Origin: Stenotrophomonas acidaminiphila
GTDB lineage: Bacteria > Pseudomonadota > Gammaproteobacteria > Xanthomonadales > Xanthomonadaceae
Length of the DNA: 38,687 nucleotides
Assembly (NCBI RefSeq): GCF_001431595.1
Contig: NZ_LDJO01000009.1
Span: forward strand, 1 to 38,687
Reading direction: 5' to 3'
Both the position numbers and the translations under genes were made by a program. Positions 25,133 through 33,172 of this stretch are shown here, in pieces; position 1 is the first letter of the stretch, and each line of letters starts with the position of its first letter. Under the pieces are notes generated by a model. It did no database searches and was not told the origin of the DNA. It saw only the letters and a list, made by a program, of their open reading frames with translations.

Positions 25133-25915
25133 TTACGCTGCCGGTTCGGCGACGACCACGTCGATGCCGCGGCGCTGCAGGCCTTCGCGCGTGGCCTCGT
25201 CGATGCCGGCGTCGGTGATCACCGCGTGGATCTGGTCCAGGTAGGCGATGCGGTGCAGGCTGACGCGGCCGAACTTGGAGGCGTCGGTCAGCACCACGAT
25301 GCGCCGCGCGCGTTCGACCATGCGGTGGTTCAGGCGCGCCTCGGCCTCGTCGTGGGTGGTCAGGCCGAACTGCAGGTCCAGGCCGTCGACCCCCAGGAAC
25401 AGGGTGTCGAAGCTGTAGGGATTGAGGCTGGCCTCGGCCTGGCTGCCCTGCAGCGACAGCGACTGCTTGCGCAGCTGGCCGCCGGTGAGCAGGACGTTGA
25501 CGCCGGCGGCGTTGGCCAGCTCCCAGGCGATGTTCAGGCCGTTGGTCATCACCGTCACGTCGCGGTGCCCGCGCAGGTGGCGGGCCAGGGTCATGGTGGT
25601 CGAGCCGGAGTCGATGATGATGTTGTCGCCGGGCTGCACCAGCTGCGCCGCACGCGCGCCGATGGACTCCTTGAGCGGCAGGTTCAGCGCATCCTTTTCG
25701 TGGATGTCCTGCTCCTGCGGCGGCGTGCGCACCAGGGTGGCGCCGCCGTGGGTGCGCGTGGCCAGGCCCTGTTCCTCGAAATGGCCCAGGTCGGTGCGGA
25801 TGGTCACCGCCGACACGCCGTAGCGGCCGACCAGATCGGCGACCTGCACCGAGCCCTGCTCGAGCAGCTGCTGCAGGATCTGCTGGCGGCGGGAACGGGT
25901 GTTACGGATGGCCAT
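25133..25915 (-). CDS. agaR: DeoR-family transcriptional repressor, AgaR-like
   Basis: A 260-residue regulator expected to repress the GalNAc genes and release in the presence of a pathway sugar phosphate. The N-terminal winged helix-turn-helix (about 8-60: RRQQILQQLLEQGSVQVADL, then RYGVSAVTIRTDL and THGGATLV) is typical of DeoR. The C-terminal sugar-phosphate-sensing domain has IIDSGSTTMTLARHL, LLTGGQLRKQSLSLQG, FLGVDGLDLQFGLTTHDEAE and IVVLTDASKFGR. The start MAIRNTRSRR (25915) follows GGAGA by nine bases. It is last in the agaS-agaK-agaZ-agaR operon, 28 bases after agaZ. The operator array at 29419-29633 matches the known AgaR motif. Confidence 0.88.
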   Translation of the reverse strand: MAIRNTRSRRQQILQQLLEQGSVQVADLVGRYGVSAVTIRTDLGHFEEQGLATRTHGGATLVRTPPQEQDIHEKDALNLPLKESIGARAAQLVQPGDNIIIDSGSTTMTLARHLRGHRDVTVMTNGLNIAWELANAAGVNVLLTGGQLRKQSLSLQGSQAEASLNPYSFDTLFLGVDGLDLQFGLTTHDEAEARLNHRMVERARRIVVLTDASKFGRVSLHRIAYLDQIHAVITDAGIDEATREGLQRRGIDVVVAEPAA

Positions 25916-25943
25916 TTCGTACTTTCTCCGGGAAAGGTCGAGC

Positions 25944-27278
25944 TTAGCCGTTCGCAAGGTTTGGCGGGGCGGAACTTGCGTTGTGCCTGCGCGGGCCGAC
26001 GGTATTGGCCGCGCAGGCGCGCGCGTATTCGTCCAGGCACAGGCCGATGCGGTGCCGCACCAGGGCGCCAGGGGTATTGGTCAGCACGCCTTCGCGTACC
26101 GCGCGGAACTGTTCGGGCAGATACTGGCTGAGCAGCGCCAGCGGCGGCGCGTGCCGTTCCAGGTTGGCGAACAGCGTGCGCACCGCATCCAGCAGCGCCG
26201 GTTCGCCCCAGTAGTAGCGGCAGCGGTCGCTGAAGGCGAACGCGCGCAGCCGCCGCAGCGTGTCCGCGTCGCCGTGGTAGTGCGCCTGCCAGTGCCTAGG
26301 TTGTGCGGTCATCACCTCGTCCAGCACCTGCGGCAGGCGCGAGCATTGCGCGGCCGGCAGCAGCTCGGCTTCGATCGCGGCCAGCGCGAACAACGCCTCG
26401 CGGTAGGCGAAAGTCGCGGCGGGGCCGACCTTGAGGATGGCGAAATGGTCGCGCACCAGCGCATGCAGGCCGCTCTCGCGCTGGTAGTCGGTGGAATGCG
26501 CCTCGAACACGATGCGCGGCTGCCGCTCCAGGAAATCGGCCAGCTCGGCGGCGGCCGCGGCATCGTAGTCGTGCACGCTGCTGTGGTCGAAATCCACGCC
26601 CGGCTGCACCACCATCGCGATCACCCGCTGCCAGGCGTCGCGCAGCGCCGGGGTGTCGAAGGCCTGGCGGTGGATCTCCAGGGTCTGTGCCGCCGCGGCC
26701 GGCGTGGTCACCGCCAGCCCGGCTGCCAGCGATGCCTCGCCGCCTGGAACCGGTACTTCGGTACCGATCACGTAGACCGGCGGCGGCAGGCCGTGGCTGG
26801 CGGCGGTGCGTTCGGCGATGGCCGCCAGTTCGGCCGAGCGCGCGGCGACGATGGCGTCGGGCAGCGGCACCGGGTCGTCGGCGCAGGACATGCTGCAGTC
26901 CAGGTGGATCTTGTGGAAACCGGCCGCGACATAGGCCTCGATCAGCACCCGTGCGTGCGCCATCGCTTCGGCCGCGGGCTGCTTCTGCCACGCATTGGGG
27001 CCGAGATGGTCGCCGCCAAGGATCAGCCGCCCGCGCGGGAAGCCTTCTGCGTCGGCCAGCGCCTGCACGTAGTCGCGGTACTGCGGCGGGGTCATGCCGG
27101 TGTAGCCGCCGAACTGGTCGACCTGGTTGGAGGTGGCTTCGATCAGCAGCACCGTGCCGCGACGGGCCGCCACCTGCAGCGCCGCGCGCAGCACCTGTTC
27201 ATGGCTGCAGCAGACGCTGTACAGGCCGACGTTGTGGCCGGCGCGGTGGTCGGCGAGCAGGGACTGCAGCGGGGACAT
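25944..27278 (-). CDS. agaZ: GatZ/KbaZ/AgaZ-family tagatose-bisphosphate aldolase-associated protein
   Basis: A 444-residue protein of the GatZ/KbaZ family (E. coli members about 420-426), long described as the non-catalytic partner of the class II tagatose-1,6-bisphosphate aldolase GatY/KbaY. Visible family blocks are SVCCSHEQVLRAAL, LLIEATSNQVDQFGGYTGM, ILGGDHLGPNAWQ, FHKIHLDCSMSCADDP, YVIGTEVPVPGGE, VQPGVDFDHSSVHDYD, VFEAHSTDYQ and ILKVGPAATFAYREALF. The start MSPLQSLL (27278) falls 16 bases after the agaK stop. No GatY/KbaY-type gene is in the window, so either the partner aldolase is elsewhere or the protein has another role; involvement in the tagatose-6-P phosphorylation step has been discussed for AgaZ-type proteins. 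Confidence 0.9.
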   Translation of the reverse strand: MSPLQSLLADHRAGHNVGLYSVCCSHEQVLRAALQVAARRGTVLLIEATSNQVDQFGGYTGMTPPQYRDYVQALADAEGFPRGRLILGGDHLGPNAWQKQPAAEAMAHARVLIEAYVAAGFHKIHLDCSMSCADDPVPLPDAIVAARSAELAAIAERTAASHGLPPPVYVIGTEVPVPGGEASLAAGLAVTTPAAAAQTLEIHRQAFDTPALRDAWQRVIAMVVQPGVDFDHSSVHDYDAAAAAELADFLERQPRIVFEAHSTDYQRESGLHALVRDHFAILKVGPAATFAYREALFALAAIEAELLPAAQCSRLPQVLDEVMTAQPRHWQAHYHGDADTLRRLRAFAFSDRCRYYWGEPALLDAVRTLFANLERHAPPLALLSQYLPEQFRAVREGVLTNTPGALVRHRIGLCLDEYARACAANTVGPRRHNASSAPPNLANG

Positions 27279-27294
27279 GGGCGTACTCACGGGA

Positions 27295-28233
27295 TCAGGA
27301 AAAAGTGGGCTGGCAGGCGAGCAGGGCGGCACCGCGCGCGCCGCCGGCATCGCCGAAGCGGGGCGGCACGATCGGCGGCACCTGCACGCCGGCGAACAGG
27401 TGCGCGGCGATCGCCGACGGCAGCTGCCGGTACAGCGGCGCGTACTGCGACAGGCCGCCGCCGAGCACGATCACGTGCGGGTCCAGCGCCAGCACCAGCG
27501 CGGCCAGGCTGTGGCCGAGCAGGTCGCGGTGGATGTCCAGCGCCTGCCGCGCGCGGGCATCGCCGGCCTCGGCCAGGGCGATGACGTCGCTGGCGTTGCC
27601 GGCGCTGCCGCCCAGATGGCGTTCGATCATCGCCACGCCGCTGCCGGAGACATAACGCTCCACGCAGCCGCGCAGCCCGCAGCCGCACTCGAGCAGCGGC
27701 AGCCCGTGGCGCTGCAGCAGGTCGGCCGGCACGCTCCAGTGGCCCCATTCGCCGGCCAGGCCGTTGAAGCCGCCGATCAGCCGGCCCTGTACGCAGTAGC
27801 CGCCGCCGGCACCGGTGCCGAGGATCGCGCCGAACATGCTGGGGTAGCCGTCGGCGGCACCGCCATGTGCCTCGGACAGGGCGAAGCACTGCAGGTCGTT
27901 GCCGAAGCGCAGGGGCCGCTGCAGGCGTGCCTGCAGGTCCCGGGCCACGCACTGGCCGGTGAGCGCCGGCACGTTGGCGCTGAGCTGGCGGCCGCTGCGC
28001 CGGTCGCGCACGCCGGGCAGGGCGATGCCGGTGGCATGCGCGCCCGCGCCCAGTGCCGCATCGGCATCGGCGACCAGGCGTTCGACCGCCTGCAGAAAGC
28101 CCGGGTAGTCGCCCTGCGGGGTGGCGATGCGCTTGCGCCAGACCACCTGCAACGTCGCATCGCAGGCCACCAGCTCGGTCTTGGTGCCACCGATGTCGAT
28201 GCCGTAGCAGCTGTCGGCGGTGGACTCAGCCAT
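27295..28233 (-). CDS. agaK: ROK-family N-acetylhexosamine kinase, probable GalNAc kinase
   Basis: A 312-residue ATP-dependent sugar kinase predicted to make GalNAc-6-phosphate. The phosphate-binding GIDIGGTKTELVA is at about 11-23. The catalytic Asp lies in FGNDLQCFALSEA. ILGTGAGGGY and the Glu/His substrate loop GEWGH follow. The ROK zinc site is CGCGLRGCVE (residues about 187-196). VIVLGGGLSQ is near the end. The pattern is close to E. coli NagK (GlcNAc kinase), but position between agaS and agaZ under AgaR-type operators favours GalNAc. Its ATG overlaps the agaS stop by eight bases. Confidence 0.87.
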   Translation of the reverse strand: MAESTADSCYGIDIGGTKTELVACDATLQVVWRKRIATPQGDYPGFLQAVERLVADADAALGAGAHATGIALPGVRDRRSGRQLSANVPALTGQCVARDLQARLQRPLRFGNDLQCFALSEAHGGAADGYPSMFGAILGTGAGGGYCVQGRLIGGFNGLAGEWGHWSVPADLLQRHGLPLLECGCGLRGCVERYVSGSGVAMIERHLGGSAGNASDVIALAEAGDARARQALDIHRDLLGHSLAALVLALDPHVIVLGGGLSQYAPLYRQLPSAIAAHLFAGVQVPPIVPPRFGDAGGARGAALLACQPTFS

Positions 28234-29380
28234 GGTGGATGGTGACGCCCTTGACCACGCGGTTGACGGTACCGTCGGGGAACGGATTGTCCGGCGTCAA
28301 CCCCAGCGCGGCCGAGCGCCGCAGCGCATAGAGCTGCGCGAACGGCAGCCACGCCGGCGCCAGCCAGGCATCGGCCAGCGGTGGCACCTGCAGGGTGAAA
28401 TCATCACCGGCGCCGATATCCGAATGCGGGCCGACCGACAGCACTTTGCCGGCCACGCCGTCGCCCCGCAGTTCTTCCAGCAGGTCCTGCTCGTAGCGGC
28501 GCGCCAGCGGTTGCACGCTGCGCAGCATCACCACCAGGGTGCGCGGGTCGAGGGTGGATTTGGGGCCATGGCGGAAGCCCAGCGGGGTGTTGGCCATCGC
28601 CAGCACGCGGCCGGCGGTCAGTTCCAGCACCTTGAGCGCGGCTTCGCGGGCCAGCGCTTCCAGCGGGCCGCTGGCCAGGTAGATGACCCGCTCGAACGGC
28701 TGCGCCGCGAGCGCGGCCACCGGCGCGTCCCAGCGTTGCAGCCCTTGTCGTGCCAACGCGGCGAGGTCGTGGATGCGCTGGCCGCGCTCGCTCCACGGCG
28801 CGCGTTCGAACACCGCCAGCGCCGCCAGCAGCATGCAGCTCAGGCTGCTGGTCATGGCGAAGGCGCGGTCGCAGCTGGCTGTCGGCATCAGCAGCGTGCA
28901 GGTATCGGCGCGGCCGGCGCCACGGCGCGCCAGTTCGCCATCGGCGTTGCAGGTGATGTCGAGGAAGCGGGTGTCGTCCACGTCGGCGCGCACGCGCTCG
29001 ACCGCGGCCACGCTTTCCGGGCTGGAGCCGCTGCGGCCGAAGGACACCAGCAGGGTCGGGCGCTCGCGCTGCAGGTACAGCGCCGGGTGGGTCAGCAGGC
29101 TGGTGGTATGCACCGCGCGCACGTCCGCCGGCCACTGCGCATTGAGGTGGTCGGCGACCATCTCGGCGATGAAGCCGGAGCTGCCGGCACCGGTGAACAG
29201 CACGCGTTGCGCCGGATCGGACAGGCGCTGGCCAAGGAATGCCTGCAGGCGCGGCTGGTCGCGTTCCAGGGTGATGGCCAGGGCGTCCCACAAGGCCGGT
29301 TGCTGGGCGATTTCGGCGGCGGTATCGGCTCCGCCCAGGCGCTGCCAGGCAGACGGGTCGGTAAGCAGGGTGGCGTCCAT
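28226..29380 (-). CDS. agaS: Galactosamine-6-phosphate deaminase/isomerase AgaS
   Basis: A 384-residue cytoplasmic enzyme that converts D-galactosamine-6-phosphate to D-tagatose-6-phosphate plus ammonia. Two SIS domains are visible. The first (about 45-195) has LFTGAGSSGFIAEMVADHL and SFGRSGSSPESVAAVE. The second (about 210-370) has YLASGPLEALAREAALKVLE, LTAGRVLAMANTPLGFRHGPKS and FAQLYALRRSAALGLTPDNP. HGPKS is the typical substrate loop of SIS isomerases, and the ending DGTVNRVVKGVTIH is typical of AgaS. The start MDATLL (29380) follows AGGA by eight bases; upstream codons are AT-rich promoter sequence. First gene of the minus operon. Confidence 0.92.
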   Translation of the reverse strand: MDATLLTDPSAWQRLGGADTAAEIAQQPALWDALAITLERDQPRLQAFLGQRLSDPAQRVLFTGAGSSGFIAEMVADHLNAQWPADVRAVHTTSLLTHPALYLQRERPTLLVSFGRSGSSPESVAAVERVRADVDDTRFLDITCNADGELARRGAGRADTCTLLMPTASCDRAFAMTSSLSCMLLAALAVFERAPWSERGQRIHDLAALARQGLQRWDAPVAALAAQPFERVIYLASGPLEALAREAALKVLELTAGRVLAMANTPLGFRHGPKSTLDPRTLVVMLRSVQPLARRYEQDLLEELRGDGVAGKVLSVGPHSDIGAGDDFTLQVPPLADAWLAPAWLPFAQLYALRRSAALGLTPDNPFPDGTVNRVVKGVTIHHG

Positions 29381-29405
29381 TCTTGGTTCCTGTTGGGCCA
29401 GCGCA

Positions 29406-29433
29406 CGATCTGCTTTTTCTTTCGAAATGTCAA
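29406..29433 (-). promoter_or_regulatory. Candidate agaS promoter with embedded AgaR half-site
   Basis: On the minus strand a consensus TTGACA (29433-29428) is followed directly by TTTCGAAAG and, after 17 bases, by GATCGT as a weak -10 (about 29410-29405). The operator-like TTTCGAA lies inside the spacer, which would block polymerase when bound. Confidence 0.55.
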
Positions 29434-29633
29434 ACATCGAAAGAAAAAAGAAAGAAATCTTTCGGCGAGCTGGAATGCCGGACCTGAACCGGCGAACGAA
29501 AGTTTTCCACGCACGGCCTTTCGTTGATGTATCTCGGGTGAAACAGGTGATAAGGAAAGTGGTGCTTTGCACAAACTTTCGTTTTATTAAAAAATCCTTA
29601 TCTTTTGCTTTCATTTTGTTGACATCTTTCGAA
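29419..29633. promoter_or_regulatory. AgaR-type operator array: eight CTTTC half-sites in the divergent aga region
   Basis: CTTTCG or its complement CGAAAG begins at 29419, 29438 (reverse), 29459, 29497 (reverse), 29518, 29576 and 29626, with a CTTTCA at 29608. Several intervals are near one or more multiples of two helical turns (19, 21, 38, 21, 18 bases). AgaR sites in proteobacteria are known to share a CTTTC core in multiple copies and arrangements, so this fits the neighbouring repressor. The sequence around it (29381-29692) is strikingly AT-rich for this genome and holds no gene. Confidence 0.8.
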
Positions 29634-29648
29634 TTGCTGCCCTAGAGT
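29619..29648 (+). promoter_or_regulatory. Candidate promoter of the GH31-receptor-GH109 operon
   Basis: TTGACA (29619-29624), an 18-base spacer containing CTTTCGAA (29626-29633), then TAGAGT (29643-29648). It mirrors the agaS promoter on the other strand, with the operator core placed right after the -35 box. Confidence 0.6.
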
Positions 29649-29692
29649 CGGCGCAACGCCATTCGGATGCCCACCTGGGCCTGGGGAGCACG

Positions 29693-32600
29693 GTGCACAA
29701 CCGCGTACGACGTCTGCCACTGCCGGTGGCGCTGCTTTCCGTGCTGCTGCTGCCGGTGCTGCCGGTGCATGCCGAGCCGGTGGGCAACCTGCGCTCGGTC
29801 AGTGCCGGCGATGGCCGTGACGGCGTGCGCGGCTGGGATCTGCTCACCGACACCGGCGCGCGCATCCGCATCGAGCTGCCGGCCGCCGACATCGTCCGCG
29901 TACAGGCCGGGCGCAAGGGCAGGCTGAGCGGGGCCGGCGACAAGGCCGCGCCGATCGTGCTGCCGCAGCCCCGGGCCAGCGTGCAGGCGCACCTGGAACA
30001 GGATGCGCAGGAGATCCGCGTGCGTACCGATGCCCTGGTGCTGCACGTGCAGCGCCAGCCCCTGCGCCTGCGCCTGGAGCGGCTGGACGGCGACCAGCCG
30101 GTGGCGCTGTGGCAGGAACTGCAGCCGCTGGACCTGGACACCGCACAGAGCGTACAGGTGTTGTCTTCGCAGGCCGACGAGGCATTCTTCGGCGGCGGCC
30201 AGCAGAATGGCCGCTTCCAGTTCAAGGGCCGCGAGCTGGAGATTTCCTATTCCGGCGGCTGGGAGGAGGGCGACCGCCCGAGCCCGGCGCCGATGCTGCT
30301 CAGCTCGCGCGGCTGGGGCATGCTGCGCAACACCTGGAGCGATGGCAGCTATGACCTGCGCCAGCCCGACCAGGCCACGCTGCTGCACCGCGAAGACCGC
30401 TTCGATGCCTACTACTTCGTCGGCGCGGACCTGCCGCGGCTGATCGAGCGCTACACCCGCCTGACCGGGCGCCCGAACCTGGTCGCGCGCTGGGCGCTGT
30501 CCTATGGCGATGCCGATTGCTACAACGACGGCGACAACGTCAAGAAGCCCGGCAGTGTGCCCGAAGGCTGGAGCGACGGCTCCACCGGCACCACGCCGGA
30601 CGTGGTGGAGAGCGTCGCCGCGCAGTACCGCGCCCACGACATGCCCGGCGGCTGGATCCTGCCCAACGACGGCTATGGCTGCGGCTACCGGCAGTTGCCC
30701 GAAACCGTGCAGCGGCTGGCCAAGTACGGCTTCAGGACCGGCCTGTGGACCGAGAACGGCGTGGACAAGATCGCCTGGGAAGTCGGCAAGGCCGGCAGCC
30801 GCGTGCAGAAGCTGGACGTGGCCTGGACCGGCCCCGGCTACCAGTTCGCGATGGACGCCAACCGCCAGGCGTTCGACGGCATCGTCGACAATTCCGATTC
30901 GCGCCCGTTCCTGTGGACGGTGATGGGCTGGGCCGGCATCCAGCGCTACGCGGTGGCCTGGACCGGCGACCAGAGCAGCAGCTGGGACTACATCCGCTGG
31001 CACGTGCCGACCCTGGTCGGCTCGGGCCTGTCCGGCATGGCCTACGCCAGCGGCGACGTCGATGCGATCTTCGGCGGCAGTGCCGAGACCTTCACCCGCG
31101 ACCTGCAGTGGAAGGCGTTCACCCCGGTGCTGATGGGCATGAGCGGCTGGTCGTCGGGGGCGCGCAAGCACCCGTGGTGGTTCGACGAACCCTATCGCGG
31201 CATCAACCGCGATTACCTGAAATTGAAGATGCGCCTGACCCCTTACATGTACGGGCTGGTGCACGAGGCCGCGCAGACCGGCGCGCCGCCGGTGCGCGGG
31301 CTGATGTGGGACAACCCGCGCGACCCGCATGCGCGCGACGAGACCTACAAGTACCAGTTCCTGCTCGGCCGCGAACTGCTGGTGGCGCCGGTGTACCGCA
31401 GCCAGGCCGCCAGCCGCGGCTGGCGCCGCGACATCCACCTGCCGGCCGGCGGCTGGTTCGACTACTGGGACGGCCGCCGCGTGCAGGCCGGTGCCGAAGG
31501 CCGCCGCCTCGACCGCCAGGTGGACCTGGCGACGCTGCCGGTGTTCGTGCGTGCCGGCGCGATCGTGCCGATGTATCCGTCCATGCTGTTCGACGGCGAG
31601 AAGCCGCTGGATGAAGTCACCTTCGACCTGTACCCGCAGGGCGACTCCAGCTACACGCTGTACGAGGACGATGGCAATACACGCCGCTACCAGCAGGGCG
31701 AATCCAGCACCCAGCGCATCCAGGTGCAGGCGCCGGCGCAGGGCAGCGGCCCGGTGCTGGTGCGCATCGACGCGGTGCAGGGGCAGTACCGCGGACAGCT
31801 GGCGCAGCGCCGCTACGGCCTGCGCGTGCTCAACCGGCAGGCCCCGGCCGCGGTGCGGCTGGATGACCGCGCGCTGCCGATGCTGGCCGGCGCGGCCGCC
31901 TTCGACGCGGCCGAAGAGGGCTGGTACTTCGATGCCGGCGAACGCCGCGGCACCCTGCACGTGCGTACCGCCAGCGTGGACATCCGCCAGCCGCTGCAGC
32001 TGCGGCTGGATTTCCCGCTGGCCGCGGCCACGGCCGACGACGCCTTCCCGGCGGCTCCGGATCAGGGCCGCGTGCTGCCACCGGACAGCCTGCTGGTGGT
32101 CAACCGCCCGGCCGAGGAAACGGGCTACCCGCTGGAGAACGCCTTCGACGACGATCCGGCCACCTGGTTCCGCACCGTGCGCAACCAGGCCATCCGCACC
32201 GGCGCCCACGAATGGGTGATCGGCTTCGGCGAGCGACGCATGATCGATGGCGTCGAACTGGCACCGCGCAACGACCAGCACTGGAAGCACGGCCAGGTGC
32301 GCGACTACGAGATCTACCTGGCCGACAGCAACGGCGAGTGGGGCGAGCCGGTCGCGCGCGGCCGCCTGCCGCTGAACGAAGGCCTGCAGCGCATCGATTT
32401 TCCGGCCCATGCCGGCCGCCTGCTGCGCTTCCGCGTGCTCGGCGTGCAGAACCCGGACGGCGACGGCGCCGCCGGCAGCGACCCGATGGCCGGCGCCGCG
32501 CAGGCCACTGCCGCGCGCGCCATCGACGCGCTGCGGCCGCGCGACGTCGGGCCGATCGCGCTGTCCACCTTCCACATCCTCGAACAACAGCTACCGGAGC

Positions 32601-33055
32601 GGCCGGCACGGCAGCAATACCTCTCCCGGCTGCCGCTGCCGGCCGCGCTGGCCTGGCAGGTACAGGCCGACCGGGCGTTGCGTGGCGATGCCGGCATGCG
32701 CATGAACGGCCTGCTGTTCCGCAGCGGCCTGGGCGTGGGCGCGGACAGCCGCGTCGACCTGGCGCTCAGGGGCCGCTGGCAGCTGCTGCGTGCCGACCTC
32801 GGCATCGACGATGCCTGCCGCGCCGCCGGCGGCATGCAGTTCCAGGTCTGGGGCGATGGCCGCCTGCTGTACGACAGCGGCCTGGTGAAGGCCCCGGGCG
32901 TGGTCAAGCCGGAACTGGACATCCGCGGCCTGTCCTCGCTGAGCCTGCGCACGCTCGGTGCGCAGGGCAGCCAACCAACCCAGGTCTGTGGCAACTGGGC
33001 CAATGCCGTGCTGATCGGCGAGGAGGGCGACTCCGCCGAACTCGTCGCCCCATGA
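29693..33055 (+). CDS. Secreted GH31 glycosidase, probable alpha-N-acetylgalactosaminidase, with F5/8C and NPCBM domains
   Basis: A 1120-residue exported enzyme predicted to release terminal alpha-GalNAc. It starts at GTG 29693, with GGGGAG about five bases upstream and a signal peptide (residues 1-27, ending LPVHA). An N-terminal beta-sandwich (to about 235) precedes the GH31 barrel (about 240-560). The predicted nucleophile is Asp375 in KLDVAWTGPGY, and the acid/base is Asp426 in AWTGDQSSSWDYIRWHVPT. These motifs fit the GalNAcase subgroup of GH31 (GH31_18) rather than the WxDMNE type of alpha-glucosidases. C-terminal beta domains follow to about 790, then an F5/8 type C-like domain (about 800-925; AFDDDPATWFRT and WKHGQVRDYEIYLAD) and an NPCBM-like domain (about 945-1115; LRADLGIDDACR, FQVWGDGRLLYDSGLV). 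First gene of the plus operon, divergent from agaS. Confidence 0.87.
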   Translation: MHNRVRRLPLPVALLSVLLLPVLPVHAEPVGNLRSVSAGDGRDGVRGWDLLTDTGARIRIELPAADIVRVQAGRKGRLSGAGDKAAPIVLPQPRASVQAHLEQDAQEIRVRTDALVLHVQRQPLRLRLERLDGDQPVALWQELQPLDLDTAQSVQVLSSQADEAFFGGGQQNGRFQFKGRELEISYSGGWEEGDRPSPAPMLLSSRGWGMLRNTWSDGSYDLRQPDQATLLHREDRFDAYYFVGADLPRLIERYTRLTGRPNLVARWALSYGDADCYNDGDNVKKPGSVPEGWSDGSTGTTPDVVESVAAQYRAHDMPGGWILPNDGYGCGYRQLPETVQRLAKYGFRTGLWTENGVDKIAWEVGKAGSRVQKLDVAWTGPGYQFAMDANRQAFDGIVDNSDSRPFLWTVMGWAGIQRYAVAWTGDQSSSWDYIRWHVPTLVGSGLSGMAYASGDVDAIFGGSAETFTRDLQWKAFTPVLMGMSGWSSGARKHPWWFDEPYRGINRDYLKLKMRLTPYMYGLVHEAAQTGAPPVRGLMWDNPRDPHARDETYKYQFLLGRELLVAPVYRSQAASRGWRRDIHLPAGGWFDYWDGRRVQAGAEGRRLDRQVDLATLPVFVRAGAIVPMYPSMLFDGEKPLDEVTFDLYPQGDSSYTLYEDDGNTRRYQQGESSTQRIQVQAPAQGSGPVLVRIDAVQGQYRGQLAQRRYGLRVLNRQAPAAVRLDDRALPMLAGAAAFDAAEEGWYFDAGERRGTLHVRTASVDIRQPLQLRLDFPLAAATADDAFPAAPDQGRVLPPDSLLVVNRPAEETGYPLENAFDDDPATWFRTVRNQAIRTGAHEWVIGFGERRMIDGVELAPRNDQHWKHGQVRDYEIYLADSNGEWGEPVARGRLPLNEGLQRIDFPAHAGRLLRFRVLGVQNPDGDGAAGSDPMAGAAQATAARAIDALRPRDVGPIALSTFHILEQQLPERPARQQYLSRLPLPAALAWQVQADRALRGDAGMRMNGLLFRSGLGVGADSRVDLALRGRWQLLRADLGIDDACRAAGGMQFQVWGDGRLLYDSGLVKAPGVVKPELDIRGLSSLSLRTLGAQGSQPTQVCGNWANAVLIGEEGDSAELVAP

Positions 33056-33091
33056 CCCCCGCGTAACACCGCTGCTCCCCCAACACACCGA

Positions 33092-33112
33092 CCACGGCCG
33101 TCGCGGCCGTGG
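33092..33112. repeat. Perfect intercistronic hairpin between GH31 and receptor genes
   Basis: CCACGGCCG-TCG-CGGCCGTGG, a nine-base perfect stem with a three-base loop, 37 bases after the GH31 stop. No T tract, so it more likely modulates mRNA stability or partial termination than ends the transcript. Confidence 0.5.
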
Positions 33113-33172
33113 AACGGGATCGCCATGCCCGCCATCCGCTGTTCCGTGCGTCACCGCCAGGAGAGAACCCCG

